Of a stretch of 8,464 nt of DNA, positions 1 through 6,989 are shown one piece after another; position 1 is the stretch's first letter, and each line of letters begins with the position of its first letter. The notes beneath the pieces are model-generated. The model did not search any database and was not told the origin of the DNA. It worked only from the letters and a program-made list of their open reading frames with translations. Made by a program: the position numbers and the translations under genes. Source of the stretch: DAIOSQ01 sp036752465 (GTDB lineage Bacteria > Pseudomonadota > Gammaproteobacteria > Legionellales > Legionellaceae); NCBI GenBank assembly GCA_036752465.1, contig DAIOSQ010000084.1, positions 1-8,464 on the forward strand. The letters run 5' to 3'.

Positions 1-448
1 GGATACGGTTGGTATGGATGTATGCTTAGCAGTTGCCGAAAATCTCACAGCCCATTTTGGCGGGCGCGTGCCAGAGAGGCTACAAACCATGGTGAAAGAA
101 GGTAAACTTGGACGAAAAACCGGCCAGGGATTCTATCGATACAAATATGGCAAACCTATTAAACGCGTGATAAGTGATAAAGAACGAAACCACGATCTCG
201 CCAATCGTTTGGTGTTACGTATGGTGAACGAGGCATCTCTATGCTTGCGTGAGGGTGTCGTATCCGATGAGGATTTGCTTGACGCCGGGATGATTTTTGG
301 TACGGGTTTTGCCCCATTTCGTGGTGGGCCCATGCACTATGCCAAACAGTTTGGCCAAGATAAGCTGAACGAATTGTTTACTTTGTTAGAAAAAAAGCAC
401 GGCGAGCGTTTCAAAATTAATTTTGAGTCAACTAGCGTCGCTAAATAA
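1..448 (+). CDS. 3' end of FadJ/FadB-type fatty acid oxidation complex alpha subunit (3-hydroxyacyl-CoA dehydrogenase part)
   Basis: This is the C-terminal fragment of a gene that begins before the window; it reads in frame from base 2, giving 148 residues and a TAA stop. The family's multifunctional enzymes combine enoyl-CoA hydratase and NAD-dependent 3-hydroxyacyl-CoA dehydrogenase in cytoplasmic beta-oxidation. What is visible belongs to the dehydrogenase part. The fragment opens with DTVGMDV and has GKLGRKTGQGFY at about residues 35-45, the typical end of the first C-terminal 3HCDH domain. The second C-terminal domain follows, with NEA...CLREGV at about 76-86 and the signature DAGMIFGTGFAPFRGGP at about 94-110. 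The hydratase and Rossmann parts are outside the window, so a stand-alone dehydrogenase cannot be fully excluded. FadJ and FadB cannot be separated from this piece, although the FGTGFAPFRGGP wording is closer to FadJ. The gene converges on proC and ends just before an intrinsic terminator. Confidence 0.9.
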   Translation, partial: DTVGMDVCLAVAENLTAHFGGRVPERLQTMVKEGKLGRKTGQGFYRYKYGKPIKRVISDKERNHDLANRLVLRMVNEASLCLREGVVSDEDLLDAGMIFGTGFAPFRGGPMHYAKQFGQDKLNELFTLLEKKHGERFKINFESTSVAK

Positions 449-452
449 GACT

Positions 453-492
453 GCAATCCGCGACTAAATAGTTCGCGGGCTGCTCTTTTTTT
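453..492 (+). terminator. Rho-independent terminator after the fatty acid oxidation gene
   Basis: CCGCG at 458-462 pairs with CGCGG at 474-478. The stem continues as ACT (463-465) with AGT (470-472), leaving one bulged T and an AAAT loop. An outer GCA/TGC pairing (453-455 with 481-483) is separated by a small internal loop. A run of seven T follows at 486-492. It starts five bases after the TAA stop. Read on the minus strand, the same hairpin is not followed by an uninterrupted T run, so it probably acts mainly on the plus-strand transcript. Confidence 0.8.
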
Positions 493-559
493 GGCTCCTG
501 GTGCTGCAGCAAATCGAGATCCGCACAAAAGCAAACTGTGGTTGTTCAGGGGGCTCTGG

Positions 560-1387
560 CTAGGTAATGCTTTGTGCCTTCTCGAAGGCAGCATTTAGTC
601 CACTTGCGATAACACGCGCCAAGTCACCAGCTCTTAGGGCCTGCAGAGCAGCTTCAGTGGTACCACCTTTTGAAGCTACCTGGGCAATCAGCTCCTCTAG
701 GGATTGTTCGGTGCTTGTTGTCATGGTGGCGGCACCTAGCATCGTCTTACTGACCAGGGTAAACGCTTGCTGGGCTGGTAATTGCCATACTTGCATGGCA
801 TGTTGGATCATGATTTGTTGAATATAAAAAAAATAGGCTGGACCACTGCCAGAAATCGCAGTTACCGCATTTAATTCCGCTTCTTGTTGACACAACAATA
901 CCTCACCACTGCTGGCGAAAAGAGCTTTTGCCAGATCAAGCTGTTGTGGATTGACCCATTTATTTGCGCATAAACCGGTCATTCCCTCGCCAACCAAAAG
1001 TGCGATATTGGGCATTGCTCTGACAATGCTGACCGCTCGATGCTGCAGCAAAGCAGCTAAGGTATCCAAGGTTGTCCCAGCAGCAATTGAAATCAATAAG
1101 GTGTTTGCTGTGATGACGCTGTCTATTTCAAGCAGCACCTTAGGTATCATAACTGGCTTAACTGCTAAAATGATTACCCCATGCGGATCATTGGCGAACA
1201 GTGCGGCATCTCGATTGTTTTTGGCCACATTAAAGGCTGTGTATTTCGTGCCGCAGCTCAAACTTGGACTGGTAACGACGACTTGCTGTATAGCCACTAA
1301 GTCACTATTGACTAAGGACTCTGCGATGGCCTTGGCCATGTTGCCAAAACCTAAAAAAGCAATCTTGCAGGGGAGTTTATTTTCCAT
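560..1387 (-). CDS. proC: Pyrroline-5-carboxylate reductase
   Basis: The product is a 275-residue cytoplasmic enzyme, the usual length for ProC, which reduces 1-pyrroline-5-carboxylate to L-proline with NAD(P)H as the last step of proline synthesis. The N-terminal Rossmann fold shows the dinucleotide loop GFGNMA at residues 13-18. AVKP lies at 75-78 and RAMPN at 123-127. The C-terminal dimerisation and substrate-binding domain carries the family signature ISGSGPAY at 178-185 and SKGGTTEAAL at 239-248. No key motif is missing. The ATG overlaps the stop of rmuC by one base (TAATG on the minus strand), and GTGAGG lies five bases before it, so it is likely translated in coupling with rmuC from a common transcript. 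The 3' end converges on the fatty acid oxidation gene 111 bases away. No strong minus-strand terminator was recognised in that gap. Confidence 0.96.
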   Translation of the reverse strand: MENKLPCKIAFLGFGNMAKAIAESLVNSDLVAIQQVVVTSPSLSCGTKYTAFNVAKNNRDAALFANDPHGVIILAVKPVMIPKVLLEIDSVITANTLLISIAAGTTLDTLAALLQHRAVSIVRAMPNIALLVGEGMTGLCANKWVNPQQLDLAKALFASSGEVLLCQQEAELNAVTAISGSGPAYFFYIQQIMIQHAMQVWQLPAQQAFTLVSKTMLGAATMTTSTEQSLEELIAQVASKGGTTEAALQALRAGDLARVIASGLNAAFEKAQSIT

Positions 1388-2598
1388 TATGCCTCACTGC
1401 TCTCAATGATTAGCAGTGGCTCCAATTCAACTGACTCAATTTTTTGAAAGCGTAGACTGATTTTTTTGGCTGAGGTATTGACCTCACTGACATCTTGCTG
1501 CGCCAAGTCAATATGTTTAGTTAATTTGTCCATACGTTTTTCAAAACGCTGAAAATCGTCGGCCAGCGCGTGCAAGTGTTTCTGTATAATGTGCACTTGC
1601 TTGCGAGTTGCATCGTCTTTTAATACCGCTTTGGCAGTGGTTAGAACCGCCATCAAGGTACTCGGTGAGACCAACCAAACGTTTAAGCGTTGGGATAAGG
1701 CAACCACTTCAGGATAATTAGCATGAATTTCCGCAAAAATAACTTCGGCAGGAATAAACATCACCGCGCCATCCGTGGTTTCATTAGGGACGATATATTT
1801 TTCAGCAATGTCTTTAATGTGTTTCTGCAAATCCTGGCGAAACTGTTGTTGCAAGGGTTTGCGCTCAACAGATGCACTATCTGTGTTCATGATTTTTTGA
1901 TAGGTTTCTAAGGGAAATTTGGCATCGATGACCACGTTCCCGGTGGGCTCAGGCAGAAATAGTATGCAATCAGCCCGTTTGTCATTACTGAGGGTGTATT
2001 GCATGCTGTAATGTGTACTGGGTAGCATGTTGGCAATTAACGACTCAAGTTGCACTTCACCAAAAGCTCCACGAGCACGCTTGTCCATCAGGACATCTTG
2101 TAAACTAACGACGTGCGAGGATAATTCGGTGATTTTTTTTTGTGCTTCGTCAATGATGGTCAGCCGTTGCACAACGTCAGTGAAGGTGGCGGAAGTCTTT
2201 TCGAAACCTTCGGATAGCCGGTGGTTAACTTGCTGGGTTAATTGTTGCAAATGCTGGCGGATTTCTTCGGTCAAATGTTGCAAATTGCTGGTCATTGCTT
2301 GGGCGTGATGTGAGAAGCTTTGATTGATTTGTTCGCGCACGTCCACCATGTGTTTTTGGATAGACTCGTGGATAATACTGTGGGTGGCAAGTTGCGCCTG
2401 GGTGATTTTTTCTAGGTACCACTGTTGATTATGTTGCAGTTTATCCTGGACCTCCTGATGAAAAGCTTGCAATGCGGTTTTTAGTTGTGCAACTGTGGCA
2501 GCGCTCTGTTGTATCTGTTTCCAGAGCATAAACAGCAGCAATGTTTGTAGCACCATAATTATCGTGGCAAAATGAGCAGAGTTGAGCACTTCGAGCAT
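1387..2598 (-). CDS. rmuC: RmuC family DNA recombination protein
   Basis: This is a 403-residue protein of the RmuC family (PF02646), linked in E. coli to limiting rearrangement at inverted repeats and proposed to be nuclease-related. Residues 7-25 form one hydrophobic N-terminal helix, a likely inner-membrane anchor. About 35-170 is a long Gln- and Leu-rich coiled coil. The RmuC core follows, with GAFGEVQLE at 177-185, DAKFPLETY at 225-233, MFIPAE at 280-285 and LVSPSTL at 309-315. Start choice: ATG at 2598 has GAAG five bases upstream and fits the predicted minus-strand promoter, giving a leader of about 22 bases. A longer reading from TTG at 2613 (408 residues) is possible, but its Shine-Dalgarno would lie upstream of the predicted transcript start. 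It is the first gene of an rmuC-proC operon and is divergent from ligA. Function is assigned from the family. Confidence 0.92.
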   Translation of the reverse strand: MLEVLNSAHFATIIMVLQTLLLFMLWKQIQQSAATVAQLKTALQAFHQEVQDKLQHNQQWYLEKITQAQLATHSIIHESIQKHMVDVREQINQSFSHHAQAMTSNLQHLTEEIRQHLQQLTQQVNHRLSEGFEKTSATFTDVVQRLTIIDEAQKKITELSSHVVSLQDVLMDKRARGAFGEVQLESLIANMLPSTHYSMQYTLSNDKRADCILFLPEPTGNVVIDAKFPLETYQKIMNTDSASVERKPLQQQFRQDLQKHIKDIAEKYIVPNETTDGAVMFIPAEVIFAEIHANYPEVVALSQRLNVWLVSPSTLMAVLTTAKAVLKDDATRKQVHIIQKHLHALADDFQRFEKRMDKLTKHIDLAQQDVSEVNTSAKKISLRFQKIESVELEPLLIIESSEA

Positions 2599-2620
2599 AA
2601 CATCTTCAGACAAATAAAAT
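2591..2620 (+). promoter_or_regulatory. Weak candidate promoter for ligA
   Basis: TAAAAT at 2615-2620 is one base from the -10 consensus. The best upstream partner, TCGAGC at 2591-2596, matches only three of six -35 bases with an 18-base spacer. A start near 2627 would give a leader of about 20 bases containing the Shine-Dalgarno AAGGGA at 2633-2638. It would nearly abut the divergent rmuC -10 box. A promoter further upstream, inside rmuC, is an alternative. Confidence 0.25.
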
Positions 2621-2627
2621 GGCTTCT

Positions 2628-2655
2628 ATTATAAGGGATTTGCGGCATGTCACAA
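2628..2655 (-). promoter_or_regulatory. Candidate sigma70-type promoter for rmuC-proC
   Basis: On the minus strand, a perfect TATAAT (plus positions 2628-2633) lies 16 bases downstream of TTGTGA (2650-2655), which matches four of six -35 bases. Transcription would start near 2620, leaving about 22 bases before ATG 2598. The -35 box falls inside the first codons of ligA. Based on sequence match only. Confidence 0.45.
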
Positions 2656-4668
2656 CAAAACATTGAGCAACAGATCAAAATACTGCGGGATGAGATCCGG
2701 CGTTACGATCACGCGTACTATGTCCGGGATCAACCACTCATCAGCGATGCTGAATATGATAAGATTTTTAAAACTCTACAACAACTGGAAAATGAACATC
2801 CGCAGTTGATCGCTTTTGATTCACCCACCAGACGAGTTGGCGTCACTCCGCAATCTGCATTAGCACCGGTAGAGCACATCCAACCTATGTTGTCATTATC
2901 GAATGTTTTTGATTCAGCTGAATTGCAAGCTTTTCTCACGCGAGTTGCCAATGAGCTCGCGCTACACGAGCCTGACTTGGTGCTGACTTGTGAGCCTAAA
3001 CTGGATGGTTTAGCAGTTAATCTACTGTACGAGCAGGGTGTGTTGGTATCGGCAGCCACGCGTGGCGACGGTCATATGGGAGAAAATATATTAAGCAATA
3101 TAAAAACATTGCCACAGGTGCCATTAAGATTAATAGCACCGACGTATCCCTCGCGACTGGAAGTACGTGCTGAGGTTTATATGTCCAAGCAAGCTTTTGT
3201 TGCCCTCAATCAAAAAGCCAGACTGCGCGGCGATAAAACGTTTGCTAATCCACGGAATGCCGCGGCTGGGAGTCTGCGGCAATTAAATCCCAAAATTACT
3301 GCGCAAAGACCTTTAGAACTTTACTGTTATGGGGTTGGTGATTGCCAGGGATATAACTTGCCTGATAGCCACTTTGATCTGTTGGCTTTGTTGCAAGTGT
3401 TTGGTTTGCGAATTACAAATTTGGTGCAAAAAGTTACAGGATTGGCGGGGTGTGTGGCGTACTACCAAGCCATCCAGGCGCAGCGTGATAAGTTACCATT
3501 CGAAATCGATGGTGTTGTTTATAAAATTGATAGTCGACACTATCAAGCCGAGTTAGGTTATATCGCTAGAGCTCCGCGGTTTGCCTGCGCGCATAAATTT
3601 CCGGCGCATGAAGAAATGACAACAGTACTCGCGGTTGATTTTCAAGTTGGCCGTACTGGCGCCATCACGCCAGTTGCGCGCTTAGCGCCTGTCAATGTGG
3701 CTGGGGTTATGGTGAGTAATGCCACCTTACATAATATGGATGAAATTATACGCAAAGATATTCGTATAGGTGATACGGTTATTATCCGCCGGGCAGGTGA
3801 TGTGATTCCTGAAGTGGTTGCAGCGGTTTTGTCCAAAAGACCAGCGCACACTGAACACATTAAGCTGCCTGCAACATGTCCAGTTTGTGATTCACAGATT
3901 GTCAAACCGGCCGATGAAGCCATTGCGAGATGCAGCGGTGAGCTATTTTGCAAGGCGCAACTTAAACGCATGATCTGGCATTTTGCCTCTAAAAAAGCAA
4001 TGGCTATTGATGGTCTTGGCCCAACGCTCATTGAGCAACTCATGGCGAGTGGCTTACTGCAAACAGTTGCCGATTTGTATACGTTGAACTCTGCAGCCTT
4101 AATGCAATTAGACCGTATGGGTGAAAAATCAGCGCGCAACATCCTCGATGCCATCGAAAAAAGCAAACACACCACATTTGCTAGGTTTTTATACGCGTTG
4201 GGGATACGTGAGATAGGTGAGTCAACGGCGCGCATCTTGGCACAGAATTTTACTAATCTTCAAGCCTTGCAGCGAAGCACCCTGGAGGAACTGCTGTCTT
4301 TAAAGGATGTCGGTCCCGTGGTCGCCGCGCGGGTGCTGCAGTTTTTTCAGGAACCGCATAATGCCAACGTGATAGCAGCGCTATTGGCTCACGGAGTCGT
4401 GTGGCCAGAATCGCCGCGAACTTTGCATGACATCAATCATCACTTCTACGCCAAAAGCATAGTGCTGACAGGCAGTTTACAGACGATGAGTCGTGAAGAA
4501 GCAAAAGCGAAATTATTAAGTATCGGTGCTGTGGTCAACAATAGTGTATCAGCCAAAACGGATTATCTGATTGCTGGCAGTGAGGCTGGGTCTAAGCTCA
4601 GCAAAGCGCAAGCATTGGGTGTGACCATTCTCGACGAAGCAACTTTATTACGATTTATGCAGCAGTAG
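2647..4668 (+). CDS. ligA: NAD+-dependent DNA ligase LigA
   Basis: LigA seals nicks in DNA using NAD+ during replication and repair and is usually essential. At 673 residues it is the same size as E. coli LigA (671). Domain Ia (about 1-70) carries the NMN-binding residues, with YDHAYY at 20-25 and DAEYD at 34-38. The adenylation domain has the catalytic motif KLDG, with Lys118 as the AMP-accepting residue. The OB fold contains VGRTGAITPVA at 334-344. The zinc finger keeps all four cysteines (C411, C414, C429, C435). Helix-hairpin-helix repeats span about 445-585, and a BRCT domain (about 597-673) closes the protein, with VLTGSL at 606-611 and KTDYLIAG at 637-644. The ATG has AAGGGA eight bases upstream. 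The gene stands opposite the rmuC-proC operon. Nothing is truncated or missing. Confidence 0.98.
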   Translation: MSQQNIEQQIKILRDEIRRYDHAYYVRDQPLISDAEYDKIFKTLQQLENEHPQLIAFDSPTRRVGVTPQSALAPVEHIQPMLSLSNVFDSAELQAFLTRVANELALHEPDLVLTCEPKLDGLAVNLLYEQGVLVSAATRGDGHMGENILSNIKTLPQVPLRLIAPTYPSRLEVRAEVYMSKQAFVALNQKARLRGDKTFANPRNAAAGSLRQLNPKITAQRPLELYCYGVGDCQGYNLPDSHFDLLALLQVFGLRITNLVQKVTGLAGCVAYYQAIQAQRDKLPFEIDGVVYKIDSRHYQAELGYIARAPRFACAHKFPAHEEMTTVLAVDFQVGRTGAITPVARLAPVNVAGVMVSNATLHNMDEIIRKDIRIGDTVIIRRAGDVIPEVVAAVLSKRPAHTEHIKLPATCPVCDSQIVKPADEAIARCSGELFCKAQLKRMIWHFASKKAMAIDGLGPTLIEQLMASGLLQTVADLYTLNSAALMQLDRMGEKSARNILDAIEKSKHTTFARFLYALGIREIGESTARILAQNFTNLQALQRSTLEELLSLKDVGPVVAARVLQFFQEPHNANVIAALLAHGVVWPESPRTLHDINHHFYAKSIVLTGSLQTMSREEAKAKLLSIGAVVNNSVSAKTDYLIAGSEAGSKLSKAQALGVTILDEATLLRFMQQ

Positions 4669-4690
4669 CTCTGATTGAGCAACGTCCCAG

Positions 4691-4719
4691 TTGACTCTTG
4701 CTAACTACGGCCACATCAT
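4691..4719 (+). promoter_or_regulatory. Candidate promoter for the ABC importer operon
   Basis: TTGACT at 4691-4696 matches five of six -35 bases and is followed after 17 bases by CATCAT at 4714-4719, which matches four of six -10 bases. Transcription would start near 4726, just before the leader reading frames. No convincing ligA terminator was found in 4669-4690, so read-through from ligA is also possible. Confidence 0.35.
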
Positions 4720-4727
4720 AGGAGTAC

Positions 4728-4785
4728 AGAAGGTGTGGATGGATCGGGTACGGTTAACGCTATGAATGAGACGATTGTGTTATGA
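4728..4785 (+). promoter_or_regulatory. Leader with two chained short reading frames before the binding-protein gene
   Basis: A good Shine-Dalgarno, AGAAGG (4728-4733), lies five bases before ATG 4739, which opens an eight-residue frame (MDRVRLTL, stop TGA 4763-4765). That stop overlaps ATG 4762 as ATGA, opening a seven-residue frame (MNETIVL, stop TGA 4783-4785). That stop in turn overlaps, again as ATGA, the start of the binding-protein gene at 4782. The main gene has no clear Shine-Dalgarno of its own; only a weak TGAG lies 11 bases upstream. The arrangement would allow translational coupling or start-stop reinitiation. These frames are short enough to occur by chance, so whether they are translated is inference. 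Confidence 0.35.
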
Positions 4786-6989
4786 TAAGTGCCCAACAGC
4801 CATATCAAGCTTGGCAAAGAGGCAAAATGCTTGCTGCTGTTTTTTGCATGCTGCTATTGCAGCTAGTGGCGGTGCATGCTTCATATGCCGGTAACTGGGT
4901 CTTAAACGACCCTTATCCTAACAATGAAATAGCACAAAATATTTACTACTCCTCGTATGTTGAACAGCCGAAAACTTTAGATCCAGCCAAATCATATAAT
5001 TTGAATGAAGACATAATAATCGCGCAAATCTATGAGCCGCCATTGCAATTTGATTATTTTAAACGACCTTATACCTTAATTCCTGCAACTGCTAGCAAGC
5101 TACCAGAAGTCCATTTTTATGATGCTCACAATCAGGAAACGAAAGATCCTCAAGCAATTGTCAAATCGGTCTACGTGATACATATCACACCAGGTATTTT
5201 TTATCAGCCACACCCAGCTTTTGCCAAGGATGCGCACGGCAATTTCATATACATACCACTGGCTAAACATTTTTTATTAGAGCATGCGATTTATCAAATT
5301 GCTGATTTTAAACAACTGGGTACGCGTGAGCTAAAAGCCGATGATTATATTTATCAGATCAAACGCTTAGCTGCGCCGTTTGTCAATTCACCGATTTACG
5401 GCTTAATGAGCCGTTATATAGTTGGGTTTAAGGAATATGGTCAGAGCTTGCCATCGCAGCTAGGACAAGGCATTGATTTACGCCAATATCCTTTATCAGG
5501 CGTGCAAAAAATAGATGAATATACTTACTCGATCACCATCAAGGGCCACTATCAGCAATTTATTTATTGGTTGGCACTCCATTTTTTTGCGCCGACTCCG
5601 TGGGAAGCGGATCAATTTTATCAGCAAAAGGGTATGCAACAACGCAATTTAAGCTTTTCCAGCTTTCCGGTAGGCACGGGTCCTTTTATGCTGACATACA
5701 ACAATCCGAACAGTCGTATGATACTAGCTAAAAATCCGCAATATCGTGCCGAATACTTTCCAACACAAGCCACTGAGCACGATATACGTATGGGATACAT
5801 GCATCATCGTGGCCAGCGCTTGCCTTTGCTGGATAAAGCGGTGTACACCTTAGAAAAAGAATCGATTCCGCGTTGGAGTAAGTTTCTTCAGGGATATTAC
5901 GATGCATCGGCCATCAGTGCAGATAGTTTTGATGAGGCGATTCAGATTAATCAGCACGGAGAATTGTCGCTAGGTCATGCACTGCAACAAAAAAACATTC
6001 GACTTGCTCGTAGTTATGAACCAGCAATTTTCTATATGGGGTTTAATATGCTGGATCCTGTGGTCGGCGGGAGTAGTGAGCGTGCGCGGCAATTACGACA
6101 GGCGATTGCGATTGCAGTCAATTTTGACGAATATATCAGTATTTTCTTAAATGGACGCGGTATACCTGCACAAAGTCCAATACCACCGGGTATTTTTGGA
6201 CATAGAAACGGCGCAGAAGGTGTGAATCCCAGTGTTTACATATGGCAACATGAACACAGCAAAAGACGAACGCTTGCCGAGGCACGTGCTTTGATGCGCG
6301 CAGCAGGGTATGCCAATGGCAAGGATCCGCAAACCGGACAAGCCCTGATGTTGCATTATGATGTTGCTACCACAGCAGGCCCAGATGATAAGGCACAACT
6401 CGACTGGATGCGCAAACAATTTGCTAAAATTGGTATCGCACTGAATGTCCGCGCCACGCATTATAATCGTTTTCAAGAAAAAATGCGGACTGGCAACTCA
6501 CAGATTTTTAGCTGGGGCTGGTCAGCAGACTACCCTGATCCGGAAAATTTTCTGTTTCTACTCTATGGCGCTAACGGTATGGCAAAGTATGGGGGTGAAA
6601 ATGTCGCAAACTATTGCAATGCAAGCTTTGACCATTTATTTGATTTGATGAAAATACGCAGCAACGATGCTGAGAGGCAACGGTTGATTGATGACATGAT
6701 AACAATCTTGCGTCATGATACGCCATGGTTGTTTGGCTATTATCCTGAGACTTTTGTGCTCAGTCAATCCTGGGTGGCGCCTATCAAAGCCAATGCGATA
6801 GCGACTAATTCATTAAAATATGTCGCCATTGATGTGCAATTGCGACAGCACTTGCGTCAGCAATGGAATCGTCCAATTTGGTGGCCGTTATGGCTGTTGT
6901 TGGGGTTGATGTTATGTTTGTTGCTGCCAATTATCTATTATTTTAGGCAAAAAAATCGCCGTTTGGCGCCGCGAGGTCGTATATGTTGA
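4782..6989 (+). CDS. Family 5 extracellular solute-binding protein of a peptide-type ABC importer, with C-terminal membrane anchor
   Basis: This protein would capture substrate, probably peptides, in the periplasm for the permeases that follow. Residues 1-36 look like a Sec signal peptide: Arg13 and Lys15, a hydrophobic core at about 16-31, and likely cleavage after SYA36. There is no lipobox. The SBP_bac_5 fold (PF00496) spans about 60-665, with TLDPAKSYN at 65-73, YEPPLQFD at 84-91, FPVGTGPF at 295-302 and the strong signature WGWSADYPDPENFLFLL at 578-594. It is 735 residues, about 200 longer than DppA or OppA. Part of the excess lies at about 105-260. The tail is a hydrophobic helix at about 699-720 followed by RQKNRR, consistent with a single inner-membrane anchor and a short cytoplasmic end. 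The start at 4782 is preferred over Met16 (4827), because that shorter form would lose the charged signal-peptide n-region. The 3' end overlaps the permease gene by seven bases. Substrate specificity cannot be read from the sequence. Confidence 0.9.
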   Translation: MISAQQPYQAWQRGKMLAAVFCMLLLQLVAVHASYAGNWVLNDPYPNNEIAQNIYYSSYVEQPKTLDPAKSYNLNEDIIIAQIYEPPLQFDYFKRPYTLIPATASKLPEVHFYDAHNQETKDPQAIVKSVYVIHITPGIFYQPHPAFAKDAHGNFIYIPLAKHFLLEHAIYQIADFKQLGTRELKADDYIYQIKRLAAPFVNSPIYGLMSRYIVGFKEYGQSLPSQLGQGIDLRQYPLSGVQKIDEYTYSITIKGHYQQFIYWLALHFFAPTPWEADQFYQQKGMQQRNLSFSSFPVGTGPFMLTYNNPNSRMILAKNPQYRAEYFPTQATEHDIRMGYMHHRGQRLPLLDKAVYTLEKESIPRWSKFLQGYYDASAISADSFDEAIQINQHGELSLGHALQQKNIRLARSYEPAIFYMGFNMLDPVVGGSSERARQLRQAIAIAVNFDEYISIFLNGRGIPAQSPIPPGIFGHRNGAEGVNPSVYIWQHEHSKRRTLAEARALMRAAGYANGKDPQTGQALMLHYDVATTAGPDDKAQLDWMRKQFAKIGIALNVRATHYNRFQEKMRTGNSQIFSWGWSADYPDPENFLFLLYGANGMAKYGGENVANYCNASFDHLFDLMKIRSNDAERQRLIDDMITILRHDTPWLFGYYPETFVLSQSWVAPIKANAIATNSLKYVAIDVQLRQHLRQQWNRPIWWPLWLLLGLMLCLLLPIIYYFRQKNRRLAPRGRIC

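Noticed and set aside
337..594. 85-codon minus-strand frame spanning the gap between the fatty acid oxidation gene and proC
   Set aside because: It overlaps the ends of two well-supported genes and the terminator, and its translation shows no domain pattern.
502..1052. Twelve-base repeat TGCTGCAGCAAA at 502-513 and 1041-1052
   Set aside because: It is a short, low-complexity GCTGCAGC palindrome; the second copy is inside proC and encodes ordinary residues. Consistent with chance.
951..1409. 152-codon open frame on the plus strand
   Set aside because: It lies antisense within proC, which has all its family motifs, and its translation shows no domain-like pattern. Treated as a shadow frame.
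3642..4235. 197-codon open frame on the minus strand
   Set aside because: It is fully antisense to ligA across its OB, zinc-finger and helix-hairpin-helix regions. The long frame follows from ligA codon use and shows no recognisable family.
4678..4702. Possible hairpin AGCAA/TTGCT after ligA
   Set aside because: The stem is only five pairs with a 15-base loop and no T run, so it is not supported as a terminator.
4827..6989. Shorter binding protein starting at Met16, with AGAGG just upstream
   Set aside because: The spacing to AGAGG is only four bases, and the shortened signal peptide would have no positive charge before its hydrophobic core. Start 4782 keeps Arg13 and Lys15.
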